DNA of 38,104 nucleotides, from contig NZ_JAAHBQ010000059.1 in assembly GCF_020144665.1 (NCBI RefSeq), positions 1 to 38,104 of the forward strand, in the 5' to 3' direction. The DNA comes from Oscillatoria salina IIICB1 (GTDB taxonomy: Bacteria > Cyanobacteriota > Cyanobacteriia > Cyanobacteriales > SIO1D9). Under the pieces are notes generated by a model. That model made no database searches, was not told the DNA's origin, and saw only the letters and a program-made list of their open reading frames with translations. Positions 23,714 through 32,337 of this stretch are shown piece by piece. Both the position numbers and the translations under genes were made by a program. Position 1 is the first letter of the stretch; each line of letters opens with the position of its first letter.

Positions 23714-26680
23714 ATGACATCAGGTACAGATTACGCACAAGAGTACGGTAGGGCGGAGAAGGCATATCTAACAGGTAAATACCCAGAAGCGGCGGAAATT
23801 ATTGACCGTTTGGCTTCTGAATATCCGGAAGATGTAAATGTGGTGCTGCTGCGGGGACATATTTACTGTTATGGTTTCCAAGATTATGAAGTCGCACAAC
23901 AGCAATATGAAAAGGTTCTCGAATTAACTCAAGAACCAATGCTGTGCGATTATGCTCATCAAGGAATGGAAACAATTCGACAATTACTTGATGAGGCATC
24001 GAATGAAGATTTTGGTGATGTCTCTGGGGAAGAGTTAGAAGATTTCGATGTTCCTGAACCAGAAGAAGATTTTGTGGGAGGTACGGAAGAGCAACATTGG
24101 CAGGAATTAGAAGAGTTGGATAGCGATCGCGATCTGGATCTAGCTAGTTTGGATTTCGATGAGGAGACTTCGTCCGAGGAAGATTACTTGCCCCAAGAGG
24201 AAGCGACGCGCCTTAACAGTGAACCTTTTGCCAATCCTTTTGCCGCAGAGATTAGTAGCGATCTGCGGTCGGATTTGTCCGCACAAGAAGATGAAGATTA
24301 TCAAGATCCTTTTGCTGTCGATTCTGCGGCAATTGATTCTAGTTGGGAAAGTAGCCAAGAGTTCGCTCTTGATAGCGATGATTTTCCTGAATCTGACGAA
24401 GATAGTTTTCCGCTCTCAGAGGAGGCTTCCCCAGGAGGAGAATTTTTGCCCGATTCAGATACCGATCGGGATAGTGAAGGTGCAACTTTTGTGATTCCTC
24501 CGAAACAGCAATCTCAAAAAAATTTAGCGCAGGAGCATTTTTCCGAGGAAGAAAATCAGGATTGGCAAATGTCTCCGGAAGCAGAATTTAACCCTGATTG
24601 GGACGAGGAAATTGAAGAACTTGAACCAGAATCATCTCACGATCGCGATTTTCAAGAAACTTTATTGATGGCATCTGGAGATTTAGAAGATGGTTTTGCC
24701 ACTGATGAAGAAGATTATCACTACTTTAGTGAAGGAGATTCTGAACCTACCGAACCATTAGGAGTTAACAGTGCCTTTGTCGAAGAAGAAGACAATCTTG
24801 CCGATTATTCGTCACAAAATGGCTCCGCTGTCCGCGACGACTACGACATTGAGGAAAATTATAGTACCTACCGACAAAGTAACTCCCAAGACTTAAATTA
24901 TTCAGACCTTGATGAAAAAGCCACAGCTTCAGACCTTCCCAATAGTACCGGGGATTTTTTAGAAGAATTTGAAGTATTTAATGACGATTTAGATAGTATT
25001 TCTGACTTTGATAGCGAAATTGGCGATCTAAATATTGATGGAGCAGAAGAAGACTTTGCACTTGATAGTGAAATCAAGCATTCCAAAGACCTCAGTGTAG
25101 AATCTAAAGATGAACCTAGGGTTAGTAGTAAAGAAGAAATGTTTAGCATTGGCGATACTGCTGCCAGCGTAACGACTAACTTTACTCCCCCACCCACGCC
25201 AGCGTCTTATGAAGCAAATGTTGAAGTCGAACAAGGTTCTTTAGCTGCTTTTGAAAATGCTCCTCTGAAGAAAAAAACCTGGCTCCAAGCTGGTGCGGCA
25301 GGTATTGTGAGCGCGATCGCCGTCGCTTTTGTCAGTTGGGCAGCTCAAAGTTTAGCCCCTGAAAATGCTGAAAGAGCCGCGATCGCTCATTTACGCCGCA
25401 CTGGAATTTTGATGACTTTGGCGGCTGGAGGAGCTAGTTTCGGAACCACTTTATTTTTGGGTCGCCTAGCTACCAAACAAGTCCTACGCACCACCGAAGA
25501 CTTACAAAATCAGTTTAATACTGTCTCTCAAGGTAATTTAAACGCCAAAGCTACAGTTTATTCTGAGGATGAGTTGGGTCAAATTGCTTCTGGCTTTAAT
25601 CAAATGGCGCGGGTGATCCTGACGACGATGACTGAGGCTCAACGTAAAGCCGACGAGCAAGAACAAGCGAAAGAAGACCTGCAACGTCAAGTAATTCGTT
25701 TGCTCGACGATGTAGAAGGTGCAGCGCGAGGCGATCTGACTGTGCAAGCTGAAGTCACTGCTGATGTTTTGGGTGCGGTTGCTGATGCTTTTAACTTGAC
25801 AATTCAAAACCTCCGCGAAATTGTGCGTCAGGTGACTCAGGTAGCACGGGAAGTTAATAAGGGTGCTAGTAATAGTGAGGCGTTTGCTCGCGGGCTTTCT
25901 AGCGATGCTTTGCGACAAGCTGAAGAGTTGGCGGTGACGCTGAATTCGGTGCAAATGATGACTGATTTAATTCAACGAGTTGCCGATAACGCCCGCGAAG
26001 CAGAAGAAGTCGCCCGCTCCGCTTCTAGTACCGCCAAAAAAGGCGGCGAAGCTGTAGAAAGAACCGTAGCAGGTATTCTGCAAATTCGCGAAACCGTAGC
26101 CGAAACAGCCAGGAAAGTCAAGCGTTTAGCAGAATCATCTCAAGAAATTGCCAAAATCGTCGCTGTAATTTCCGCGATCGCCTCGCGAACCAACCTATTA
26201 GCTCTGAACGCCTCCATTGAAGCAGCCAGAGCCGGAGAAGCAGGGAAAGGATTTGCGATCGTCGCCGATGAAGTTCGTCAGCTTGCAGACCGCTCCGCAA
26301 AAGCCCTCAAAGACATCGAAAAAATCGTCCTCCAAATTCAAGTCGAAACTGGTTCGGTGATGACAGCAATGGAAGAAGGTACTCAACAGGTAATTGACGG
26401 CACCAAACGCGCAGAACAAGCCAAACGAGCCCTCGATGATATCGTTCAGGTAAATAACCGTATTGACGCCTTAGTTCGTTCTATTACTGCCGATACCGTC
26501 GAACAAACTGAAACCTCTCGTGCAGTAGCCCAAGTAATGCAATCTGTCGAATTAACCGCTCAAGAAACCTCACAAGAAGCTCAACGAGTTTCCTCAGCAT
26601 TGCAAAATCTCGCCTCAATGGCAAGAGATTTATTAGCAGGAGTCGAACGTTTCCGAGTTGAAGGAACCGAGGAAAAATAA
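23714..26680 (+). CDS. hmpD: Methyl-accepting chemotaxis protein with N-terminal TPR and acidic linker (HmpD/PixJ-like)
   Basis: This 988-residue receptor has an unusual layout. Residues 1-95 look like a TPR pair ([20 protein letters not shown]...). Residues 100-515 are a very acidic, Ser/Asp/Glu-rich, probably disordered linker. Two membrane helices follow at about 523-549 and 565-590 with only some 15 residues between them, so there is almost no external sensor. Next come a HAMP segment ([13 protein letters not shown]...) and a second HAMP-like stretch, then the MCP signalling hairpin with the tip around N827 ([34 protein letters not shown], quoted in part from the family core). Sensing must be cytoplasmic or through the membrane, or depend on the TPR/linker. 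GGGAGGAGG six bases before the ATG is one of the strongest ribosome sites in the window. It is not of the GAF/phytochrome type, so a light-sensing role cannot be claimed. Confidence 0.9.
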   Translation: MTSGTDYAQEYGRAEKAYLTGKYPEAAEIIDRLASEYPEDVNVVLLRGHIYCYGFQDYEVAQQQYEKVLELTQEPMLCDYAHQGMETIRQLLDEASNEDFGDVSGEELEDFDVPEPEEDFVGGTEEQHWQELEELDSDRDLDLASLDFDEETSSEEDYLPQEEATRLNSEPFANPFAAEISSDLRSDLSAQEDEDYQDPFAVDSAAIDSSWESSQEFALDSDDFPESDEDSFPLSEEASPGGEFLPDSDTDRDSEGATFVIPPKQQSQKNLAQEHFSEEENQDWQMSPEAEFNPDWDEEIEELEPESSHDRDFQETLLMASGDLEDGFATDEEDYHYFSEGDSEPTEPLGVNSAFVEEEDNLADYSSQNGSAVRDDYDIEENYSTYRQSNSQDLNYSDLDEKATASDLPNSTGDFLEEFEVFNDDLDSISDFDSEIGDLNIDGAEEDFALDSEIKHSKDLSVESKDEPRVSSKEEMFSIGDTAASVTTNFTPPPTPASYEANVEVEQGSLAAFENAPLKKKTWLQAGAAGIVSAIAVAFVSWAAQSLAPENAERAAIAHLRRTGILMTLAAGGASFGTTLFLGRLATKQVLRTTEDLQNQFNTVSQGNLNAKATVYSEDELGQIASGFNQMARVILTTMTEAQRKADEQEQAKEDLQRQVIRLLDDVEGAARGDLTVQAEVTADVLGAVADAFNLTIQNLREIVRQVTQVAREVNKGASNSEAFARGLSSDALRQAEELAVTLNSVQMMTDLIQRVADNAREAEEVARSASSTAKKGGEAVERTVAGILQIRETVAETARKVKRLAESSQEIAKIVAVISAIASRTNLLALNASIEAARAGEAGKGFAIVADEVRQLADRSAKALKDIEKIVLQIQVETGSVMTAMEEGTQQVIDGTKRAEQAKRALDDIVQVNNRIDALVRSITADTVEQTETSRAVAQVMQSVELTAQETSQEAQRVSSALQNLASMARDLLAGVERFRVEGTEEK

Positions 26681-26700
26681 ACAAACTATCGCCAACCAAA

Positions 26701-27495
26701 ATGACAATTGGACAGGGAAAAAAAAGTATTAGCGCTTGGTTCGAGCGTTTAATAGCAGCAATTTTCTTAGGAGGTCAAACCATCTTGCACCTCACCCAGA
26801 GTAAAATCCACCGACGCAATACCCTCGAACAAATGGCAGTCGTCGGTCCTGATTCAGTAGCGATCGCCCTAATTACTGCTAGTTTTGTCGGTATGGTATT
26901 CACCATCCAAGTAGCGCGAGAATTCCTGTATTTTGGCGCCGGAACTGCTGTTGGTGGGGTTTTAGCCCTTTCCTTAAGCCGCGAATTAGCACCCGTACTC
27001 ACCGCAGTAGTCATTGCGGGGCGCGTTGGCTCCGCTTTTGCTGCCGAAATTGGTACGATGCGGGTAACAGAACAAATTGATGCTCTTTACACTCTGAAAA
27101 CCGATCCCATTGATTACCTAGTCATTCCTCGTTTCTTAGCCTGTTGTTTGATGCTGCCAATTTTAACAGTTCTATCCTTAATTACTGGTTTGACAGGGGG
27201 AATGCTGATTGCTAAATTTCTGTACGATATTCCCTACTCCGTCTTTCTCGATTCAGTACGCAATTTTAGTAGCGCGAGTGACTTGCTCAGTGCAATGTTT
27301 AAATCGCTCATTTTTGGCGGTTTAATTGCCACAATTGGTTGCAACTGGGGTTTGACAACAACGGGCGGTGCTAAAGGTGTGGGGGAATCGACTACAACTG
27401 CTGTAGTTACGTCTTTACTGGCTATTTTTATTTCTAACTTCTTTTTATCTTGGATTTTGTTTCCCGGTACGGGAAGTGCTTTGACAGGTAATTGA
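26701..27495 (+). CDS. mlaE: MlaE/YrbE-family lipid ABC transporter permease (TGD1-like)
   Basis: This 264-residue permease has five or so helices and family motifs VGPDSVAIALITASFVGMVF, REFLYFGAGTAVGGVLALS, LSRELAPVLTAVVIAGRVGSAFAAEIGTMRVTEQIDAL and GLTTTGGAKGVGESTTTAVV. MlaE proteins move phospholipids between membranes with an ATPase and an MCE-domain partner; TGD1 is the plastid counterpart. Neither partner is in the window. It begins 20 bp after hmpD on the same strand, so it is likely co-transcribed with the taxis genes, where a CheA gene would be expected. Whether this link is functional or accidental is open. The TTTTCGGAAAA just after it is too short for a confident terminator. Confidence 0.9.
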   Translation: MTIGQGKKSISAWFERLIAAIFLGGQTILHLTQSKIHRRNTLEQMAVVGPDSVAIALITASFVGMVFTIQVAREFLYFGAGTAVGGVLALSLSRELAPVLTAVVIAGRVGSAFAAEIGTMRVTEQIDALYTLKTDPIDYLVIPRFLACCLMLPILTVLSLITGLTGGMLIAKFLYDIPYSVFLDSVRNFSSASDLLSAMFKSLIFGGLIATIGCNWGLTTTGGAKGVGESTTTAVVTSLLAIFISNFFLSWILFPGTGSALTGN

Positions 27496-27553
27496 CATTC
27501 TCATTTTCGGAAAACTTGCTAACATAGGCTCCGATCCTCGTTCGCTGCTATCG

Positions 27554-27901
27554 CTATCCGACTTGCTCTAGATACTGAGATAGATCCTCGATCAAACGCG
27601 TTAATTCCGCCTCTGTAGTGAGACGAAGGCGATCGTCTCGCAAAGTAATTAACACTTTAGCTGCAAAAGGACTAGGGTAGATATTGGGGTTGCAGAAAAC
27701 TTCGAGAAAGACATCTCCGGTGTAACGATACTCCATTGGCGATCGCTTTTGCGGTCTAGTACCGCCACTAGCAGTTTGACTAGCAGCCATCTTGAAACTC
27801 TGCATCAATTGGGCAATTTCTGCTTGTAATTGCTTTGCTGCTTCGGGAGTAAAGTTCAAGCTAACCGAACCCTGAACTAAATTAATTGTTAGTTGAGTCA
27901 T
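27554..27901 (-). CDS. Conserved-looking hypothetical protein, 115 residues
   Basis: I do not recognise this family. The protein begins MTQLTINLVQGSVSLNFTPEAAKQL, an amphipathic beta-alpha start. A polar middle (SQTASGGTRPQKRSP) is followed by a second block with VFLEVFCNPNIYPSPFAAKVLITLRDDRLRL and a C-terminal helix TRLIEDLSQYLEQVG. There is no signal peptide, membrane helix or catalytic motif. Codon use, a HIP1 octamer inside the frame and a plausible secondary-structure pattern support it as a real gene. It converges on the MlaE gene with a 58-bp gap and faces away from the CDF gene. Confidence 0.65.
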   Translation of the reverse strand: MTQLTINLVQGSVSLNFTPEAAKQLQAEIAQLMQSFKMAASQTASGGTRPQKRSPMEYRYTGDVFLEVFCNPNIYPSPFAAKVLITLRDDRLRLTTEAELTRLIEDLSQYLEQVG

Positions 27902-28124
27902 AATTACAGAAAAATTTGCTTGAGTACAAGCTAAGGCAAAAGATGTTATTTAGTCCTTCGATCTGAATTTAGCAAATAATTGGACAAAAAGTAACTAATT
28001 ATTAAAAATAATCTCAATAACTTGAGTTGTTTGTCTAACTTATTGAAAGCTAAAGTCATTAATTAATCAAGGTTTCAGCTTAAAAGAGAAAAAAATAATA
28101 TCATGGAACCAAGAAATACTTTTG
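27902..28124. promoter_or_regulatory. Divergent region upstream of CDF transporter with imperfect inverted repeat
   Basis: This 223-bp AT-rich region separates the hypothetical gene from the metal transporter. CAATAACTT (28015-28023) and AACTTATTG (28037-28045) form a 9-bp inverted repeat with one mismatch, 80 bp before the transporter start. That is a position where a metal-responsive repressor could bind, though it does not clearly match the SmtB/ZiaR or Zur boxes I know. Confidence 0.3.
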
Positions 28125-29057
28125 GTGAATTTTGTGCTACAAGATAACCGTTCGGCAGTTCGGAAAATATTACTAATTACCCTGGGACTTAACCTGTTAG
28201 TAATGGTCTTGAAAGCAGTTGTGGGTTTAGTAACAGGTTCTTTAAGTTTACAAGCAGATGCCTTGCATAGTGTTACCGATAGTGCTAATAATATTTTGGG
28301 TTTAATTGCCAATCGCTTCGCTTCACCACACCCAGACAGACGACATCCTTATGGACATCAGAAATTTGAAGCAGTAGGAGCGTTAGGAATTGCCGCATTT
28401 TTAGGTATTGCTTGCTTTGAAATTTTGCAAGGTGCGATCTCCAGAATTTTTCAAGGTATTAGCCCGGTAGCAATCTCAGTTCCAGAATTATCTATCTTAT
28501 TGCTAGTTTTAGGCATAAATATTTTTGTCGCTTTTTACGAGCGTAGAGTTGGTAAGCAAGTTAACAGTCCGATTTTACTTGCTGATGCCCAACATACCAT
28601 GAGCGATGTTTGGATTACGATTACTGTTTTAGCAGGCTTAATCGGAATTTGGCAAGCAAATACTTTGAATTTGCCACAATTACAGTGGTTAGACGTAGTT
28701 TTAGCTTTTCCTGTGGCTTTGCTAGTATTTCGTAGCGGTTGGAAAGTGTTGCAAGAAAATTTACCTTGGTTAGTTGACGAAATGGCGATCGCTCCAGAAG
28801 CAATTTACGATCTGGTCATGACAGTACCTGGAGTAGTCAACTGTCACGAAATCGCCTCTCGCGGGGTTTTAGGTAGACAAGTCTTTATTGAAATGCACGC
28901 GATCGTTAATGCAGTTGATGTTGAAAGCGCTCATGCTATTACTGAAGAAATAGAAAATCGTCTCACTGAACGCTTTAGTCCTGTTAGGATTTTGATTCAC
29001 GTCGAACCACCTGATTATAAATCCGATCGGATTAGTTTTACCTCAGATGCTAACTGA
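28125..29057 (+). CDS. Cation diffusion facilitator (CDF) family metal exporter
   Basis: This protein of about 310 residues has six likely membrane helices and a C-terminal cytosolic domain. The two metal-site motifs are in helix 2, H48-x3-D52 (DALHSVTDSANN), and helix 5, H157-x3-D161 (DAQHTMSDVWI), both of the form HxxxD, counting from the GTG. CDF proteins export divalent cations (Zn, Mn, Fe, Co) in exchange for protons. The HxxxD/HxxxD set with a DASxT-free helix 5 does not fix the metal. No ATG suits the start: a TTG (28122), GTG (28125) and GTG (28134) follow one another; the ATG at 28103 is out of frame. I chose 28125. The C-terminal domain contains several His (GVVNCHEIASRG, EMHAIV, HAITEEI, ILIHVEPP), as expected for the regulatory domain. 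Confidence 0.88.
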   Translation: MNFVLQDNRSAVRKILLITLGLNLLVMVLKAVVGLVTGSLSLQADALHSVTDSANNILGLIANRFASPHPDRRHPYGHQKFEAVGALGIAAFLGIACFEILQGAISRIFQGISPVAISVPELSILLLVLGINIFVAFYERRVGKQVNSPILLADAQHTMSDVWITITVLAGLIGIWQANTLNLPQLQWLDVVLAFPVALLVFRSGWKVLQENLPWLVDEMAIAPEAIYDLVMTVPGVVNCHEIASRGVLGRQVFIEMHAIVNAVDVESAHAITEEIENRLTERFSPVRILIHVEPPDYKSDRISFTSDAN

Positions 29058-29069
29058 ATATTCCCAAAG

Positions 29070-29119
29070 TTTTCCACAGACATCTGTTCTTTTCCACAGA
29101 AATATGCTAGTTTTCCACA
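29070..29119 (+). promoter_or_regulatory. Cluster of three DnaA-box-like sites (TTTTCCACA)
   Basis: TTTTCCACA occurs exactly three times, at 29070-29078, 29090-29098 and 29111-29119, each followed by G and all in the same orientation. Spacings are 20 and 21 bp, about two helical turns. This nonamer is the DnaA-box form reported in cyanobacteria (one base from the E. coli TTATCCACA). A fourth, imperfect TTTTCCACC lies at about 29359. The cluster lies just after the CDF stop and is followed by AT-rich DNA. No dnaA or dnaN is nearby, so a titration or regulatory site is as likely as an origin. Confidence 0.5.
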
Positions 29120-29477
29120 GTATTAAAGAAAAGATAACCCTAGCAAATTGTCTTATTAACCAAAGAGGGTAGTTATCACTTATCACCCGACCAGTTTATT
29201 CCCTAATTCCCTCTTGTCTTCCCATTCTGCCTCGCAACCAATCACCAGTTCAAGAGTCCTAATCATCCGATAGAAGCGCAGATAATAACTTTCAAGGGAT
29301 AATGGCGATCGCTATTGATTGAATAAGTTGAAGAAAATTACGTCTGTCACCTCAATATTTTCCACCTTATCTCACCTTTACTTAAAATTACTTACATAAG
29401 TTTGGCAATTTGTCAACGGTATTTTTTCCAGTGGTTGACATTTTTCGTCACAAACTAAGGGAAAAATTTCGATTATT
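29120..29477. other. Convergent intergenic region with a decayed composite repeat
   Basis: I see no gene in this 358-bp stretch. Positions 29171-29235 look like a decayed minus-oriented copy of the composite heptamer element. In reverse complement it reads GGGAAGACAAGAGGGA...GGGAATAAACTGG followed by worn ACTGNNN-like units, matching the linker at 14490-14511. A perfect inverted repeat TGTCAAC (29411-29417) / GTTGACA (29434-29440) with a 16-nt loop and ATTTTT on the plus side could act as a weak terminator or an operator near the 3' end of the methyltransferase gene. Confidence 0.45.
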
Positions 29478-30137
29478 TTAGCTACAATCACCTTCTGCTG
29501 TCCAATGTCTATCCGAAGATTGATATACTTTCAGATTTGACAAACCAGCAGTTTTTACTAATTTCTCAACTTCAGACAAAGTAAAAGCAGCGTGGAGTGA
29601 ATCTCGGAATAATTTTTTTTGCTGTTCATCATATTTTTTACCAATTTGTGCTACCATTTTTTCAAGCTTTTCTTCACTTTCAGGACGTAACAAATCCCGA
29701 AATAAAATTGCCCCCTTTGATTTAACTACGCGCTTAACTTCTCGCAGAAAAGGCAAAGGATCGGGCAAATGATGAACTAAACTATTCGACATAACTAGAT
29801 CGAATTCTTGGTCGTTGTAAGGAATATTTTTAGCATCAATTTTGGCTAAACTTATTTGAGATTGCAAGCCAGCAGTGGCAACATAATCAATGCCAATATT
29901 TAGCATTGATTGTGCCAGATCGATGCCAATTAATTGCCATTCTGGGCGTTTTTGACAAGCTAAAATTGGAATCCGTGCGGTACCAGTCCCCACATCCAAA
30001 ACTTTAGCAGAAATTGGCGCAAGAGAAATCGCTTTTTCAGCAAAAGCAGTATTTAGTTCCTCAAAATCCATTGCATCATATTTGGCTGCTTCTTCAGGAG
30101 AATCCATTAATTCTGGTTCTAATTTTCGTAAGAGCAT
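29478..30137 (-). CDS. Class I SAM-dependent methyltransferase
   Basis: This 219-residue protein has a Rossmann-type methyltransferase core. Motif I is VLDVGTGTARIPI (46-58), the acidic loop after strand 2 is IGIDLAQSMLNIG, motif II is DAKNIPYNDQEFDLVMSNSLVHHLPDPLPFLREVKRVVK, and motif III is GAILFRDLLRPES (each quoted in part). This is the UbiE/Methyltransf_11-like group; the substrate cannot be told. The N-terminus starts MLLRKLEPELMDSPEEAAKYDAMD, so there is no leader. It is on the same strand as the M48 protease, 106 bp downstream of it, with a hairpin between them, so it may have its own promoter. Confidence 0.85.
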   Translation of the reverse strand: MLLRKLEPELMDSPEEAAKYDAMDFEELNTAFAEKAISLAPISAKVLDVGTGTARIPILACQKRPEWQLIGIDLAQSMLNIGIDYVATAGLQSQISLAKIDAKNIPYNDQEFDLVMSNSLVHHLPDPLPFLREVKRVVKSKGAILFRDLLRPESEEKLEKMVAQIGKKYDEQQKKLFRDSLHAAFTLSEVEKLVKTAGLSNLKVYQSSDRHWTAEGDCS

Positions 30138-30196
30138 AGATTTTATTTTTACATCGAACGACCATCAATTTATTAATTTTTCACTACTTAAATTCC

Positions 30197-30234
30197 GGGC
30201 TAGTTATTAACGTAATCCTCACCACAACTAGCCC
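30197..30234. terminator. 9-bp perfect inverted repeat downstream of M48 gene
   Basis: GGGCTAGTT (30197-30205) and AACTAGCCC (30226-30234) are perfect complements around a 20-nt loop, beginning 10 nt after the M48 stop. On the minus strand the T-run comes before the stem rather than after it, so it is not a textbook intrinsic terminator. It may stabilise the 3' end or partly separate the M48 and methyltransferase transcripts. Confidence 0.4.
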
Positions 30235-30243
30235 TAAAAAAAC

Positions 30244-32103
30244 TCAAAAACGGAAGTTTTGCCGTTGTTTGTATTCCTCAGTCTCTTGATATTCTGACCA
30301 TAATTCAGCCACCTGCTTCTGAATTTCTAGATGTCGAGCAACACCTTCATAGGTATAGCGATTATAACCATTAGTCAGAATTAACTTTTCCAAATTATAA
30401 ATGCGTTCGTCCGGATCTGGGTGAGTAGAAAACCAAGCAGGAATATTGAGATTATCTTCCTCATCCAGAGTAATCATTAAATTGTGTAATCCATCGGCTG
30501 CATAACCGCTAGCAACCAAAATTTTTGTACCGAGAATATCAGCTTGACGTTCCATCTCGCGACTATAATTAAGCACAATTAAATTAGCCGCAGTGCCGCC
30601 AAAAGGAAAAAATTGAGTAAGATTAGCAGTAAGATTTCCTTCAGTAACCAATTGAAAACCATGAGAAAGCACAGCATGAGATAATTCATGTGCTAACAAA
30701 CCAGCTAACTCAGCTTCCGAGTTACTTTTAAGAATAGCCCCAGCATTAACAAATACCTTACCTCCCGGAAGTGCAAAAGCATTCAAGCGATCGTCCATAA
30801 TGACATAAAATTGATAGTCAAAATCATCGCGTCCCGCAGCTAAAACAAGTTTATTACCGATCGCGCGAACATATTCCAGCACTTCTTCATCCTCTAGCAT
30901 TGGAAGTTGTGCTTGCGCTTGGTTAGCAAGACGAGATCCTACTGCTGACTCTCCCCTCAACATCAAAACCGTAGTTTCCAAAGCGGAAAGGGGACCAAAT
31001 AAATTACCTGTAACAGCATAACCAATTGCACCAGTAATAACATTAGCGATCGCATTTCCGCGCAACTCTCTCCGCAAATGTCGCTGATAGCGCGCTAAAT
31101 TCTCATCAGCTAATTCCCGAAATTCTTCAGCCTGCTCGTGTTCTGGATTCATTAAAGCAAACTGACGCGCAATTAAGGAAGCTTCCAACCACTTTTCTTG
31201 CTCGCTATAAACTTCAATTGCAGTTTGGAGTAAAATTGGTTCGTTAGGATACAGCGCGATCGCTCGCTCCAATGCTGTAATAGCTTCATCAGTGCGATCG
31301 TACTTTTTCAAAGCCTCAACATAACGCACGTGACCGGGAATAAATTCCGGATGTTGTTCGACCAAAAACTTTAAAGGAACAAAGATTTTACTTTCTAATT
31401 CTTGTGCTAAACCTTCTTCAGAAAGTCGCCAATAAACTGCACCTGCTGGCGCTAATTCTGTGAGATTATAAATTGCTTCTGGTTGATTTTCTATCTCAGC
31501 TCTGATTTCACGAGCAAAAGGTGGTTTTGCTTCCCGATATAATTGGGTAGCTGCGGCAATATCTCCAGCTAAAAACAATCGATCTGCTTCAATAAGTTTC
31601 TGCTGACGAGCAATTTCTTCGGGAGATAACTCTGTTTCTATTTCCGCGTCTTCAGTTATTTCCTCAACTGTTGCTTCCCCAGGAATAGGAGATTCAGGAA
31701 TAACTTCTTCTGCGGGTACTTCCTGAGTAGATTCTGGAGTTACTTCTTCCGTAGGTACTGCAAAAACTGGTTCAGCATCAACTTCAGTAGTTATTTCTAA
31801 AGTTATTTCCGAGAGAATGAGATCGGGAGAATCATTGGTAGAATTAATTTCGCGATCGCGTTCCGGAAGCGTTGCACTAAAATCCTGAGTTTGAACAATT
31901 CCGAGAGATTGTATTTCCGAAAGAATTATTTCAGGAGAATCATTAATTGAAGTAGTTTCATCATTACTTTTCTGACTAGCAGCGCTAACCGACTGATTTA
32001 AAACAATTTCCACTTCCAGGGGCTTCAATGTTTCCGCAAAAACCCCAGAATGAGGTAAGAAAATTCCTAAACTAACCAACAATACCGAGTAAGAAAATTT
32101 CAT
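30244..32103 (-). CDS. M48-family zinc metalloprotease with TPR region, exported
   Basis: This 619-residue protein has an N-terminal signal peptide (MKFSYSVLLVSLGIFLPHSGVFAE). An acidic Glu/Pro/Thr-rich segment to about residue 165 contains two similar ESPEIILSEI-type motifs. A TPR-like helical region spans about 170-350, and the M48 peptidase domain follows. The zinc motif is H472-E473-x2-H476 (LLAHELSHAVLSHG) and the likely third ligand is E518 in SREMERQADILG. Relatives are BepA/YfgC-type periplasmic proteases that deal with outer-membrane protein quality, though BepA has its TPR after the protease domain and here the TPR comes first. STHPDPDERI, a late M48 motif, is present. It should act in the periplasm. 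Confidence 0.9.
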   Translation of the reverse strand: MKFSYSVLLVSLGIFLPHSGVFAETLKPLEVEIVLNQSVSAASQKSNDETTSINDSPEIILSEIQSLGIVQTQDFSATLPERDREINSTNDSPDLILSEITLEITTEVDAEPVFAVPTEEVTPESTQEVPAEEVIPESPIPGEATVEEITEDAEIETELSPEEIARQQKLIEADRLFLAGDIAAATQLYREAKPPFAREIRAEIENQPEAIYNLTELAPAGAVYWRLSEEGLAQELESKIFVPLKFLVEQHPEFIPGHVRYVEALKKYDRTDEAITALERAIALYPNEPILLQTAIEVYSEQEKWLEASLIARQFALMNPEHEQAEEFRELADENLARYQRHLRRELRGNAIANVITGAIGYAVTGNLFGPLSALETTVLMLRGESAVGSRLANQAQAQLPMLEDEEVLEYVRAIGNKLVLAAGRDDFDYQFYVIMDDRLNAFALPGGKVFVNAGAILKSNSEAELAGLLAHELSHAVLSHGFQLVTEGNLTANLTQFFPFGGTAANLIVLNYSREMERQADILGTKILVASGYAADGLHNLMITLDEEDNLNIPAWFSTHPDPDERIYNLEKLILTNGYNRYTYEGVARHLEIQKQVAELWSEYQETEEYKQRQNFRF

Positions 32104-32337
32104 GGTGAGGAGTCCTACTCAAGAAGCTAAAGTAACGATCGTAATTGTATCCAACTCAAAAGAGTAGATTCCGCAAATTCAGCGTAGCCAGAGCAATCCG
32201 ATCGTTGACAAAAAACCTCTTTGTGACTCTTCCTTTGCGACTTTGCGCTTTTGCGAGACAAAAAATCTCCAAATCGAGTCGAAATTTTCGGGAAAAAGTG
32301 CCACAAAGATCCCCCAAAACTCGCTACCATAGAATTT
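32104..32337. other. Upstream region of M48 gene with TTTGCGNN repeats
   Basis: This stretch holds no convincing gene; small open frames exist on both strands but look like chance. TTTGCGAC, TTTGCGCT and TTTGCGAG follow one another at 32234-32257 as three 8-bp units. Similar CTTTGCG-type runs are, to my memory, dispersed in many cyanobacterial genomes. Promoters for the M48 gene (leftward) and for der (rightward) must be in here or in the adjoining repeat. Confidence 0.4.

Noticed and set aside
29058-29477. Chromosomal replication origin
   Set aside because: Only three perfect DnaA boxes, no dnaA, dnaN or clear unwinding element; kept as a DnaA-box cluster instead.
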